NCBI RefSeq assembly: GCF_015291665.1
Contig: NZ_CP030048.1
Coordinates: 2,666,001-2,730,000, forward strand
Direction of reading: 5' to 3'
DNA length: 64,000 nucleotides
Source of the DNA: Bradyrhizobium sp. CCBAU 53338
GTDB lineage: Bacteria; Pseudomonadota; Alphaproteobacteria; Rhizobiales; Xanthobacteraceae
The notes beneath the pieces were generated by a model. The model saw nothing but the letters and a program-made list of their open reading frames with translations. It made no database searches and was not told the origin of the DNA. Positions 56,347 to 64,000 of this stretch are shown here, in pieces. A program made the translations under genes and the position numbers. Every line of letters starts with the position of its first letter. Position 1 is the stretch's first letter.

Positions 56347-57108
56347 ATGAAGTCCTTTCGTAACATCCGCGTCATTCCGGTCGTCCTGGTTGCGGTCGCA
56401 GGTCTCGCCACGCTGAAGGTGGCGGGGCTCGTGATCAATGGCGGCTACGTCTTCGACTACCAGCCGAACAGTGTGAAGAAGTCCTGGGCGCAGGAGAATC
56501 TGAACTTCCCGACCGGGCGAGAGGATCCTGACATCACCGGCTCGACGCATGGCGAGCCGAAGGAAGCGCCCAAGCCGGCCGCGCCCGAAAGCAAGCCCGA
56601 GGGCACGCCGGTCAAGCTGGACGAGTCCCAGCCGCAGATTTCGGACTCGGAGCGTGCGATCCTGGAGCGGCTGCAGTCGCGCCGCCAGGAGATCGAGGCC
56701 CGCCAGCGCGAGATCGACATCCGCGAGAGCCTGCTGAAGTCGGCGGAGAAGCGTATCGAAGGCAAGGTCGAGGAGATGAAGGCGGTGGAATCCCGCATCA
56801 CCGCGACCCAGGCCGAGCAGAAGGCCGCGGAGGCCCAGCGCCTGAAAGGCCTCGTGACCATGTACGAGGGCATGAAGCCCAAGGACGCTGCGCGGGTGTT
56901 CGACCGGCTGGAAATGAGCGTGTTGATCGAGATCGCCTCGGCGATCGCCCCTCGAAAGATGTCCGACATACTGGGCCTGATGTCGTCGGAGGCTGCCGAG
57001 CGGCTGACCGTCGAGATGGCGCGCCGTGCCAACGGGGGCGGGGATCAGTCCGCTTCCGCCGGGGACCTGCCGAAGATCGAAGGCAAGCCGACGCAAAAGC
57101 CGAATTGA
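56347..57108 (+). CDS. MotE-family flagellar motor/chaperone protein
   Basis: A 253-residue protein anchored by an N-terminal hydrophobic segment (VIPVVLVAVAGLATLKVAGL) with the rest periplasmic. A long coiled-coil (ILERLQSRRQEIEARQREID to AESRITATQAEQ-like region, residues 100-165) is followed by the MgtE-N-like domain VTMYEGMKPKDAARVFDRLE and SAIAPRKMSDILGLMSSEAA. In Sinorhizobium MotE is a periplasmic chaperone for MotC. A flagellar motor role is likely from the fliL-fliM context. The C-terminus is a short disordered tail. Confidence 0.8.
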   Translation: MKSFRNIRVIPVVLVAVAGLATLKVAGLVINGGYVFDYQPNSVKKSWAQENLNFPTGREDPDITGSTHGEPKEAPKPAAPESKPEGTPVKLDESQPQISDSERAILERLQSRRQEIEARQREIDIRESLLKSAEKRIEGKVEEMKAVESRITATQAEQKAAEAQRLKGLVTMYEGMKPKDAARVFDRLEMSVLIEIASAIAPRKMSDILGLMSSEAAERLTVEMARRANGGGDQSASAGDLPKIEGKPTQKPN

Positions 57109-57118
57109 GGGCTCATAC

Positions 57119-57133
57119 TTAAGAAGTCCTTAA
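57119..57133 (+). promoter_or_regulatory. CtrA-type box before the AMIN-like/TPR gene
   Basis: TTAA-GAAGTCC-TTAA, full consensus spacing and sequence, starts 10 bp after the MotE-like stop and ends 69 bp before the next start. It may give the large gene a promoter separate from fliL-fliM. Confidence 0.6.
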
Positions 57134-57202
57134 TTGGCAAAACCTACATTCGAGGGCATGGGCCGGCACCAGTGCCGGCGTGGACTCGTCGAACCGGAAG
57201 AA

Positions 57203-60200
57203 ATGCCGCCAATGGCGCAGAAGGCTGCCGCTGGATTTGTGTCGCGAGCCCGCGCCTTGGTGCTTGGGCTGTCGTGCCATGTCCGCAAGGCCGTCCTGCT
57301 GGGCGCCTGCGGGTTGATCGGCCTGAGCTCGGTTGCCCACGCGGCCGATCCTGTCAGGGGCGAGGCGACTTTCTCGGCCGGCGGCGGCTTTGCCCGCCTC
57401 GTGATCAAGCTCGGCGAGGACGTCCCCTCCGAGGTGACGACGGCCGGCTCCATCCTCATCATCCGCTTCGACCGCCCCGTCGACGTTCCCGTCGATCGCG
57501 TGCCGGAGGGCGCGCCCGACTACGTCAACTCTGCCCGCCGCGATCCCGACGGCGTCGCGATCCGGTTGTCGCTGGCGCGGCGCGTCACCGTCAACACCAT
57601 GAATGCCGGCGAGCGCACCTACATCGACCTGCTGCCGGAAGGCTGGAAGGGGCCGCCGCCCAGCCTGCCGATGGACGTGGTGAAGGAACTCGCCGAACGC
57701 GCCCGTGTCGCCGAGCGCGCGCTTCGCGCCCAGCGCGCCGCGGCCGAGACCAAGAAGCGCCCGCCGATCCGCGTGCGCGCCTCGATCCAGCCGACCTTCG
57801 TGCGCTTCGTGTTCGAGATGCCCGACGGCGTCGGTGTCTCCTCCGTGCTGAACGAGCAGAAGCTGACGCTCGCCTTCAACGCCAATCTCAATTTCGACCT
57901 TGCCGACGCCGTCGTCGCAGCGCCTCCGAACGTGGCTTCGATCAAGCAGAAGGCCGACGTCGACCAGACCAGTGTCGAGATCGCGCTGATCGGCGATTCC
58001 GACGTGCACTCCTTCCGCGACGACAAGAACTACGTCGTCGACATCGCCTTCCAGCCCGACAAGGGCAAGACTGCCGCGACGCCCGAAGCCGCGATCGCGA
58101 AGGCGGAGGCCGGCGGTCACGGACCGGCCCGCGCTGCGGAAAAGCCGGCGGCCGCGAAGCCGAAGGACTCCCATAGTGAGATCGCGCCGCCGACCTCGGA
58201 GGCAATCGCACGCGAAGCCAAGATCGAGGTCAAGCCCGAAGCGAAGTCGGAAGCGAAGCCCGAGGCGGCTGCCGCGATGCCGCTCGCCGAGGGGGCGAAG
58301 CCGGCGGTTGTAGCACCCGTTGCCGAAGCCCCGCACACCGAAGCGCCCAAGGAAGCAGCCAAGGAAGCCGCGATGCCCGCGGTGCCCGCGAAGGAAGCGG
58401 TCACGCCCGTCAAGTCGGCGGAGCCCGTCGTTGCCGAAGCACCCAAAGCGGAAGCCGTCAAGGAAGCTCCGAAAGAGGCCGTGCAGGCTGAAGCCAAGCC
58501 TGCCAAGCCCGCACCGGCCGAGGCGCAGGCCGCGCCGTCGCCTGTCGCCAGCGTCGATGCGCAGCGCGACAGCGACGGTCTGCGCGTGACGTTCCCGCTT
58601 TCTGTTGCAACCCCGGCCGCCGCATTTCGCCGCGGCGACACGGTGTGGCTGGTGTTCGACTCGCAAAAGCCTCTTGACGTGGAGGCGATCCGCACCCGGG
58701 GCGGCGCGATGATCGGCGAGGTCAGCCGCATGCCGCTCGACAAGGGGCAGGCGGTCCGCATCCGCCTCACCCGTCCGCTGGTCTATTCGCTGACCAGCGA
58801 GGAGGTCGGCAAGGAGACCAACTGGCTGCTCACGCTCGCCGACAAGATCCAGGCGACGCCGCTGCCCTTGATGATGTCGCGCAACATCACCGATCCCGCG
58901 CTCGCCAACATCGCGATCCCCTTCGCCAATCCGGGCCTGCTGCACAAGTTCACCGATCCCGATGCCGGCGACATGCTCTACGTCGTCACCGCGCGGCGGC
59001 CGGTTCGCGGCTTCATCAAGCGGCAGGATCTCGTCGATCTGTCGCTGCTGGAATCCGCCCATGGCATCGCGATCCGGCCGAACTCCGACGAGGTCGGCGT
59101 CGAGGTCGGATCGGACAAGGTCATTCTCGGCAAGAAGGGCGGCCTGACGCTGTCGCCGGTCGACGTCTCGGCCGAGCGCGCGCCGACCGCGGTGCGGCCG
59201 GTCTTCAATCCCGAAGGCTGGCGCAAGGGCCAGTCGGAAGATTTCTGGACGCGCCAGAGCGATCTGATCACGGCGATCTCGGCCGTCGAGCCGGCGCAGC
59301 GCTCGCTGCCGCGGCTCGACCTCGCCCAGTTCTACATGTCGCGCGCGATGTACTACGAAGCCAAGTCCGTGACCGACGTGATGCTGAGCGATCCCCTCAA
59401 CAAGGAGGAGAGCAGTGCGCTGATCATCCACGCGATCGCGAGCATCCTGATCGGGCGGCCGGCGCAGGGCCTGAAGGATCTCGCCAATCCCGTGATCGGC
59501 AACAGCCATGATTCCCAGCTCTGGAAGGCGCTGGCCTATGCGCGCCAGGGCAAATGGGCGGACGCCCGCGAGAAGTTCAAGAACGTCGAATTCGCCATCG
59601 CCTCGCTGCCGCTCGACATCCAGCGCATCGTGACGATGGACGCGATGCGCGCCTCGCTCGAGGTCAAGGACTATGCCGGTGCCTCCAAGCGCCGCGGTGA
59701 GATCGAGGTGGTCGGCGTGCCGCCGGAGGCCGCGCCCGGCTTTGCCGTGCTGCGCGGCCGGCTCGCCGAAGCGCTCGGTCACGACAAGGACGCGCTCGAC
59801 GACTACAAATTCGCCGTCGCCTCGAACGACCGGCCGGCAGCCGCCGAAGCCAAGCAGCTCGAGGTCGCGCTACGGCAGAAGCGCGACGAGATCAGCAAGG
59901 AAGACGCACTGAAGGAGCTCGAGACGCTGTCGATGACCTGGCGCGGCGACGCGATCGAGGTCAAGACGCTTCAGATGCTGTCGCAGCTCTATGCCGAGAG
60001 CGGGCGGTACCGCGACGCGCTCACCGCGGCGCGCACTGCGACCAGGCTCCAGCCCAATGCGGAAGCCTCGCGCCAGGCGCAGGATCTGGCGTCGGATCTG
60101 TTCACGCAGATCTTCCTGGGACCCAAGGGCGACGAGCTGCCGCCGGTCGAGGCGCTCGGGATGTTCTACGAGTTCCGCGAACTGACGCCGATCGGCCGGC

Positions 60201-60985
60201 GCGGCGACGAACTGATCCGCCGCCTGGCCGATCGTCTCGCCTCGGTCGACCTGCTCGACCAGGCCGCCGAGCTCCTGCAATACCAGGTCGACCATCGCCT
60301 CGAAGGCGCGGCGAGGGCGCAGGTCGCCGCGCGCCTTGCCATGATCTATCTCGCCAACCGCAAGCCGGACATGGCGATCACGGCGCTGCGCGCGAGCCGC
60401 ATCAGCGATCTCTCCGGCGAATTGCGGCAGCAGCGCCTGCTGCTCGAAGCGCGCGCGCAGAGCGATGTCGGCCGCCATGACCTCGCGCTCGACATCGTCT
60501 CCAACGTCTCGGGGCGCGAAGTGCTGCGGCTGCGGTCCGACATTTTCTGGGCGGCGCGGCGCTGGCGCGAGTCCGCCGAGCAGATCGAGCTCTACTACGG
60601 CGATCGCTTCCGCGATTTCAAGCCGCTCAACGCGGTCGAGAAGAGCGATATCATCCGTGCCGCCGTCGGCTATGCGCTCGCCGACGACTCGATCGGCCTG
60701 TCGCGCTTCCGGGAGAAATACGCGCCCCTGATGAGCGAGAGCGCCGATCGGCTCGCCTTCGACGTCGCCAGCAAGCCGGCCGCAGCCTCCAGCGCCGAAT
60801 TTGCCGAAATCGCAAAGCTCGCCGCAAGCGTCGACACGCTCGACGGTTTCCTCCGCGAGATGAAGCAGCGTTTCCCCGACGCCACCGCGCGCGCACCGGC
60901 CTCGCCGCAGGCCAGGGACGAGACCGAGCACACCGGCTCGCTGCCCACGATCCCCGTCGTGCGGCAGATCAAGATGACGCGGTAG
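57203..60985 (+). CDS. Very large periplasmic AMIN-like/TPR protein of the flagellar locus
   Basis: A 1260-residue exported protein. The signal peptide is RKAVLLGACGLIGLSSVAHA; ATG 57203 with GGAAG before it follows the CtrA-type box suitably, although the frame opens at 57134. Two or three beta-rich AMIN-like repeats are seen (FARLVIKLGEDVPSEVTTAG; FVRFVFEMPDGVGVSSVLNE; after the linker, GLRVTFPLSVATPAAAFRRG with TVWLVFDSQKPLDVEAIRTR). A Lys/Ala/Glu/Pro linker covers about residues 310-450. The C-terminal half (about 710-1220) is helical TPR-like (LDLAQFYMSRAMYYEAKSVT, LWKALAYARQGKWADAREKF, MLSQLYAESGRYRDALTAAR). AMIN domains bind peptidoglycan, so a scaffold for the motor or pole is plausible. 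Function is not established. Confidence 0.75.
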   Translation: MPPMAQKAAAGFVSRARALVLGLSCHVRKAVLLGACGLIGLSSVAHAADPVRGEATFSAGGGFARLVIKLGEDVPSEVTTAGSILIIRFDRPVDVPVDRVPEGAPDYVNSARRDPDGVAIRLSLARRVTVNTMNAGERTYIDLLPEGWKGPPPSLPMDVVKELAERARVAERALRAQRAAAETKKRPPIRVRASIQPTFVRFVFEMPDGVGVSSVLNEQKLTLAFNANLNFDLADAVVAAPPNVASIKQKADVDQTSVEIALIGDSDVHSFRDDKNYVVDIAFQPDKGKTAATPEAAIAKAEAGGHGPARAAEKPAAAKPKDSHSEIAPPTSEAIAREAKIEVKPEAKSEAKPEAAAAMPLAEGAKPAVVAPVAEAPHTEAPKEAAKEAAMPAVPAKEAVTPVKSAEPVVAEAPKAEAVKEAPKEAVQAEAKPAKPAPAEAQAAPSPVASVDAQRDSDGLRVTFPLSVATPAAAFRRGDTVWLVFDSQKPLDVEAIRTRGGAMIGEVSRMPLDKGQAVRIRLTRPLVYSLTSEEVGKETNWLLTLADKIQATPLPLMMSRNITDPALANIAIPFANPGLLHKFTDPDAGDMLYVVTARRPVRGFIKRQDLVDLSLLESAHGIAIRPNSDEVGVEVGSDKVILGKKGGLTLSPVDVSAERAPTAVRPVFNPEGWRKGQSEDFWTRQSDLITAISAVEPAQRSLPRLDLAQFYMSRAMYYEAKSVTDVMLSDPLNKEESSALIIHAIASILIGRPAQGLKDLANPVIGNSHDSQLWKALAYARQGKWADAREKFKNVEFAIASLPLDIQRIVTMDAMRASLEVKDYAGASKRRGEIEVVGVPPEAAPGFAVLRGRLAEALGHDKDALDDYKFAVASNDRPAAAEAKQLEVALRQKRDEISKEDALKELETLSMTWRGDAIEVKTLQMLSQLYAESGRYRDALTAARTATRLQPNAEASRQAQDLASDLFTQIFLGPKGDELPPVEALGMFYEFRELTPIGRRGDELIRRLADRLASVDLLDQAAELLQYQVDHRLEGAARAQVAARLAMIYLANRKPDMAITALRASRISDLSGELRQQRLLLEARAQSDVGRHDLALDIVSNVSGREVLRLRSDIFWAARRWRESAEQIELYYGDRFRDFKPLNAVEKSDIIRAAVGYALADDSIGLSRFREKYAPLMSESADRLAFDVASKPAAASSAEFAEIAKLAASVDTLDGFLREMKQRFPDATARAPASPQARDETEHTGSLPTIPVVRQIKMTR

Positions 60986-61097
60986 CGAAAACAACCCCAT
61001 GCACAGTAGACGGCAGCCGTCGAATCAAAGGGGCAGCTGACGTTGCGATTGAATGCGGATTTTACGAAATAGGTTCGACTCGTCGGGCAAACCACTG

Positions 61098-61114
61098 GCA
61101 TGATGTTATCATGC
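61098..61114. repeat. Perfect inverted repeat between convergent genes
   Basis: GCATGAT-GTT-ATCATGC in the 196-bp spacer between the TPR gene and fliP. There is no T-run and no promoter is needed here, so its role is unclear. Confidence 0.4.
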
Positions 61115-61181
61115 GCATCGCCCCTCCGTCGCCGGCGGATCCAGCCGCCAAACTCGGTCCGCGACGGCTCCGCATTCGACG

Positions 61182-61937
61182 CTACCCCCCGTAACTCTGC
61201 ACCAGACTTCCCGCCACCAGCGACCAGCCGTCGACCAGCACGAAGAAGATCAGCTTGAACGGCAGCGAGATCGTCGCGGGCGGCAGCATCATCATGCCCA
61301 TCGACATCAACACCGAGGCGACGACGAGGTCGATGATGAGGAAGGGGAGAAACAGCAAGAAGCCGATCTCGAAGGCGCGCTTGAGCTCGGAGATCATGAA
61401 AGCGGGGACGAGGATGCGCAGCTCAAGCGCGTCGGGCGTCGCCGGCGGCGGCTCGCCGGAGAGATCCAGAAACAGCTTCAGGTCCTTCTCGCGCACGTTC
61501 TTCTGCATGAATCCGCGCAAGGGGACGGAGGCGCGCTGAAGCGCGTCCTCGACGCTGATCTGGTTGGCGACGAGCGGACGGATGCCGTCGTCGTAGGACT
61601 TTTGCAGCACCGGCCCCATCACGAAGAAGGTGAGGAACATCGCCAGCGCCAGGATCACCGAGTTGGGCGGGGCGGTCGCCGTGCCCATCGCGGTGCGCAG
61701 CAGCGACAGCACGACCACGATGCGCGTGAACGACGTCATCATGATCAGGATGGACGGCGCGATCGACAGCACCGTGAGCAGCGCGATCAGCTGGATGGCG
61801 CGCTCAGTGACGCCACCGCCGCCCTGGCCGCCGAGATTGATGCTGATGTCCTGCGCATGCGCGGGCATCGCGAGCGACATCGCGGCGATCAGGACAGAGA
61901 AAAAGAATACTCTACGCGGGAAGGACGGCAGCCTCAC
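61182..61937 (-). CDS. fliP: Flagellar export gate protein FliP
   Basis: A 251-residue export-gate subunit with a cleavable signal (VFFFSVLIAAMSLAMPAHAQ) and four TM helices. IQLIALLTVLSIAPSILIMM, TSFTRIVVVLSLLRTAMGTA, FLTFFVMGPVLQKSYDDGIR, LVPAFMISELKRAFEIGFLL and PFLIIDLVVASVLMSMGMMM are near-invariant FliP sequences. It starts with GTG overlapping the fliO stop by 4 bp (GTGA). It is convergent with the large TPR gene. fliQ and fliR are not in the window. Confidence 0.97.
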   Translation of the reverse strand: MRLPSFPRRVFFFSVLIAAMSLAMPAHAQDISINLGGQGGGGVTERAIQLIALLTVLSIAPSILIMMTSFTRIVVVLSLLRTAMGTATAPPNSVILALAMFLTFFVMGPVLQKSYDDGIRPLVANQISVEDALQRASVPLRGFMQKNVREKDLKLFLDLSGEPPPATPDALELRILVPAFMISELKRAFEIGFLLFLPFLIIDLVVASVLMSMGMMMLPPATISLPFKLIFFVLVDGWSLVAGSLVQSYGG

Positions 61938-62914
61938 GAAGACGGCTTCGGACGGCCGAGCAGGGAGGCCATCTCGTCTTCGAGATTTTCAAAGCTGGTC
62001 TTTTCCGCGGCCGGCTTGGCCGCCGGCGCCGGAGGGGGCGGCGGCTCGACGCGTGCGGCGCGCGGAGAAGCCGTGGGCGCCTCCGGCGCGACCGGCGGCG
62101 CGATGGTCTCGCCGGCCGGACGGCGCAGGGCCGCCTCGAGGCGCTGGGCCATCTCGGCGAGATTTTGCTCGGCGCTCGACGGCGCGGCAGCCGCGGGGGC
62201 CGGCGGCGGCACCGGCGGAGCCTGCGGCACGGGCGGAGGAGGAGGCGGCGGCGCGACTGCGCGCTCGGCGCGCACCGACGGCATCTTCGGCGGCTCGCCC
62301 TGACGCGGCGGGCGCGGCATCAGTGGCGGCTCGCTGCGCGGAACGCGCGGCGGCATCGGCTCGGGACGGGGCTCACGCTCCAGACGCGGCGGCATCGGCT
62401 CGGGCGAGAAGCCGCCGAGCTGCGGTTCGCCGCGGCGCTCGGCCAGAGTGGGCGCCGGCCGGCGGAGCTCGTCGGCGAAAGAGGGGCGGCTAGGCCGCGG
62501 CGGCGGCTCCGGCATCTGCGTTTCGGGATGGTCGAGCACTTCGGGGCGCGGCGCCTCGTCGGCCCAGCTACCGGCATCGGGCATCGGGGCGAGGCGCGGC
62601 GGCTCGGCGGCGCTCGGACGCTGCGGAATCTGGTCGCGGCCAGCGGCGGCGCGCACGATGTTCGGTTCGACGACGATGTCGGTGGGACCGCCGATCATCA
62701 GGAGATGTTCGACGTTGTCACGGCGGACCAGCACCAGGCGCCGGCGGCCATCGACTGCGGCGGCGTCGATCACGGCGAGCCGGGGCATCCTGCCGCGCTG
62801 GGTGTTGGCGCCGAGCCGGGTGGTCGCGAATCGGCGGACCAGCCACGCCGCGACGCCGATCAACGCCAGAACGACGATGAACGCGACGATGAAGGTGATA
62901 GGGCTACCGTTCAT
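61934..62914 (-). CDS. fliO: FliO-like export protein with long proline-rich tail
   Basis: A 326-residue protein. Residues 1-100 fit FliO: one TM helix (ITFIVAFIVVLALIGVAAWL), a basic turn (VRRFATTRLGANTQRGRMPR) and the small beta domain LAVIDAAAVDGRRRLVLVRR, VEHLLMIGGPTDIVVEPNIV. FliO helps assemble the FliP-FliR core. The remaining 220 residues are Pro/Arg/Ala-rich and probably disordered in the cytoplasm, with repeated PMPPR and a seven-Pro run near PPPPPPPVPQAP; typical FliO is 120-150 residues. It is divergent from flgB and overlaps fliP. Confidence 0.85.
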   Translation of the reverse strand: MNGSPITFIVAFIVVLALIGVAAWLVRRFATTRLGANTQRGRMPRLAVIDAAAVDGRRRLVLVRRDNVEHLLMIGGPTDIVVEPNIVRAAAGRDQIPQRPSAAEPPRLAPMPDAGSWADEAPRPEVLDHPETQMPEPPPRPSRPSFADELRRPAPTLAERRGEPQLGGFSPEPMPPRLEREPRPEPMPPRVPRSEPPLMPRPPRQGEPPKMPSVRAERAVAPPPPPPPVPQAPPVPPPAPAAAAPSSAEQNLAEMAQRLEAALRRPAGETIAPPVAPEAPTASPRAARVEPPPPPAPAAKPAAEKTSFENLEDEMASLLGRPKPSS

Positions 62915-63008
62915 ACCTGTCCTCGGTAAATGGCGCTTCCGTCGTGCCCATGGTCAGAAGCCGACCACCAGCGTGCGATGCCCCAAAACTGCGATCTCTT
63001 AACGTCCC

Positions 63009-63025
63009 ACGGCAAGTTTTGCCGT
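63009..63025. repeat. Inverted repeat in the fliO-flgB divergent spacer
   Basis: ACGGCAA-GTT-TTGCCGT lies 95 bp before the fliO start. Candidate operator; no protein can be named. The rest of this 361-bp spacer holds no gene. Confidence 0.4.
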
Positions 63026-63181
63026 CCCCAACTCTTAATAACCCATGAATCGCCCGATCCAAAACGACTTCTTGGCCTGTCCCTGCATCGCCAAGCGGTT
63101 GGGTTAATGCAGCTTTTGGAACGCGTAGAATCACGGGGGGAGAATGGCATGTTTCAATCAGAAACATGCATCCGACGCGCC

Positions 63182-63198
63182 TTAACCGCTTGTTAACC
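63182..63198 (+). promoter_or_regulatory. Perfect CtrA-type box before flgB
   Basis: TTAA-CCGCTTG-TTAACC, followed by AT, matches TTAA-N7-TTAAC fully, 77 bp before the flgB ATG. CGGCAAATTCTGCCTAGCT follows, as noted for the fliL promoter. Confidence 0.72.
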
Positions 63199-63275
63199 AT
63201 ACACGCGGCAAATTCTGCCTAGCTTCGGACCCAAGTACGCACATGGGTCCGCAAGAGGCGGAAGGAGCCGCAACG

Positions 63276-63680
63276 ATGTCCATCAACGATCTTCCGGTGC
63301 TGTCGGCGCTTCGAACCAAGATGCAGTGGCACCAGGAACGCCAGCGCGTCCTGTCCGAAAACGTCTCCAATTCCGATACCCCCAATTTCCGGCCGCGCGA
63401 CCTGGTCGAACCGAAGTTCGACAAGAACGGCGCCACCACAGGCTCGATGGGCACCCTGGCCATGACGGTGACCAGCGCCTCGCACATGACGCCGTCGGGG
63501 GCGGCCTCCAGCTTCGACCAGAACAAGAATGCAGGTTTCGAGACGCGCCCCGCGGGCAATGCCGTCAATCTCGAAGAGGAGATGATGAAGTCCGCCAACA
63601 ACCAGATGGATTATGCGGCGGTGACCTCGCTCTATTCGAAGAGCCTCCATCTTCTGAAGACCGCAATCGGCAAGGGCTAG
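63276..63680 (+). CDS. flgB: Flagellar proximal rod protein FlgB
   Basis: A 134-residue rod protein, the usual length. SALRTKMQWHQERQRVLSEN and VSNSDTPNFRPRDLVEPKFD form the N-terminal rod motif; AGNAVNLEEEMMKSANNQMD and YSKSLHLLKTAIG are the C-terminal helices. ATG 63276 has GAAGGAG upstream; the reading frame opens earlier at 63243. It starts an operon that by convention continues flgC-fliE. It is divergent from fliO. Confidence 0.95.
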   Translation: MSINDLPVLSALRTKMQWHQERQRVLSENVSNSDTPNFRPRDLVEPKFDKNGATTGSMGTLAMTVTSASHMTPSGAASSFDQNKNAGFETRPAGNAVNLEEEMMKSANNQMDYAAVTSLYSKSLHLLKTAIGKG

Positions 63681-63698
63681 AGCTAGAGGAGCCGGATC

Positions 63699-64000
63699 AT
63701 GGCGAATGACAGCAGCGATTTTGCCCGCTCGATGGCGATCGCAACCTCGGGGTTGCGGGCGCAGGCCGGTCGGATGCGGGTGATCTCCGAAAACATCGCG
63801 AACGCGGATTCGACCTCGGCGACATCAGGCGGCGATCCCTATCGCCGCAAGGTGCCGACGTTCTCCTCGGCGCTCGACCGCACGCTCGACGCGCAGGTCG
63901 TCACGCTGGGCAAGATCAAGCCCGACCAGTCCGACTTTCGCATCAAATACGAGCCGAGCAATCCGGCGGCGGATGCCAACGGCAACGTGAAATATCCCAA
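63699..64000 (+). CDS. flgC: Flagellar proximal rod protein FlgC, 3' end beyond window
   Basis: The first 100 codons are present. SMAIATSGLRAQAGRMRVIS and ENIANADSTSATSGGDPYRR are the FlgC rod motif, followed by KVPTFSSALDRTL and the start of the conserved P-x-x-P-x-A-D-x-x-G-x-V-x-Y/x-P segment (NPAADANGNVKYP). GAGGAG precedes the ATG, 18 bp after flgB. The gene is cut by the window edge, so its 3' end and neighbours cannot be judged. Confidence 0.93.
   Translation, partial: MANDSSDFARSMAIATSGLRAQAGRMRVISENIANADSTSATSGGDPYRRKVPTFSSALDRTLDAQVVTLGKIKPDQSDFRIKYEPSNPAADANGNVKYP

Noticed and set aside
1..64000. tRNA, rRNA, prophage integrase or CRISPR array
   Set aside because: No cloverleaf-like, ribosomal, integrase or regularly spaced short repeat sequence was recognised by eye; a tRNAscan or CRISPR-finder run would be decisive.

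Overview
The window reads as a chromosomal segment of a Bradyrhizobium-like alphaproteobacterium (Rhizobiales, Nitrobacteraceae). The grounds are high GC, a thick polar or subpolar flagellum locus with four tandem flagellins of about 755 residues, alphaproteobacterial flagellar regulators (FlbT, FlaF, FliX), CtrA-type boxes before flagellar genes, and intergenic palindromic elements of the kind scattered through Bradyrhizobium genomes. The species assignment is an inference from gene content; no database search was run.

Region 1 (1-14364) is ordinary chromosome: a LysR regulator with a GudP-like sugar-acid transporter, a large secreted SGNH hydrolase, a flippase-like membrane protein, a YciF/DUF892 stress protein behind an EcfG-like promoter, a DHA2 drug exporter, an MHYT-PAS-GGDEF-EAL cyclic-di-GMP protein, small membrane proteins, a YdcF-like protein, a MocR regulator and a DUF1127 protein.

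Region 2 (14365-17312) is a worn, repeat-rich patch: two large imperfect palindromic elements, an antitoxin-like HTH protein without a visible toxin, an Omp25-type porin, and two frameshifted gene remnants. Region 3 (17330-20518) holds a universal stress protein, a SixA phosphatase, a FAD-dependent oxidoreductase and a Tat-exported MsrB.

Region 4 (20629-47134) is the late flagellar block: flgE-flgK-flgL (hook and hook-filament junction, behind a sigma-54-like promoter), a four-gene cassette of unknown function (glycosyltransferase-like, PLP enzyme, ATP-grasp ligase, PLP decarboxylase) behind a perfect CtrA-type box, flbT, four flagellin genes, flaF with a small unknown gene, a FlaG-like gene, and flgI-flgJ-flgN, with fliX divergent. 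Region 5 (47172-50235) is non-flagellar: a divergent HxlR regulator/NAD(P)-binding pair, dksA, and a 2-keto-4-pentenoate hydratase-like gene. Region 6 (50296-64000) is the early/middle flagellar block: flgF-flgG-flgA-flgH behind a near-consensus sigma-54 promoter, fliL-fliM-pflI-like-motE-like and a 1260-residue AMIN-like/TPR protein, fliO-fliP, and flgB-flgC running off the end.

The genes together encode the rod, P- and L-rings, hook, junction, filament, part of the switch and export gate, and the check-point regulators of one polar flagellum. The regulatory logic visible in the DNA resembles Caulobacter: TTAA-N7-TTAAC (CtrA-type) boxes before early genes, -24/-12 promoters before hook and ring genes, and a degenerate TTCA-N7-TTAG version before three flagellins. 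The most unusual items are the enzyme cassette between flgL and flbT, the near-identity of the flagellin 1 and 2 central domains beside more diverged ends, and a shared beta-module spread through FlgE, FlgL and all flagellins.
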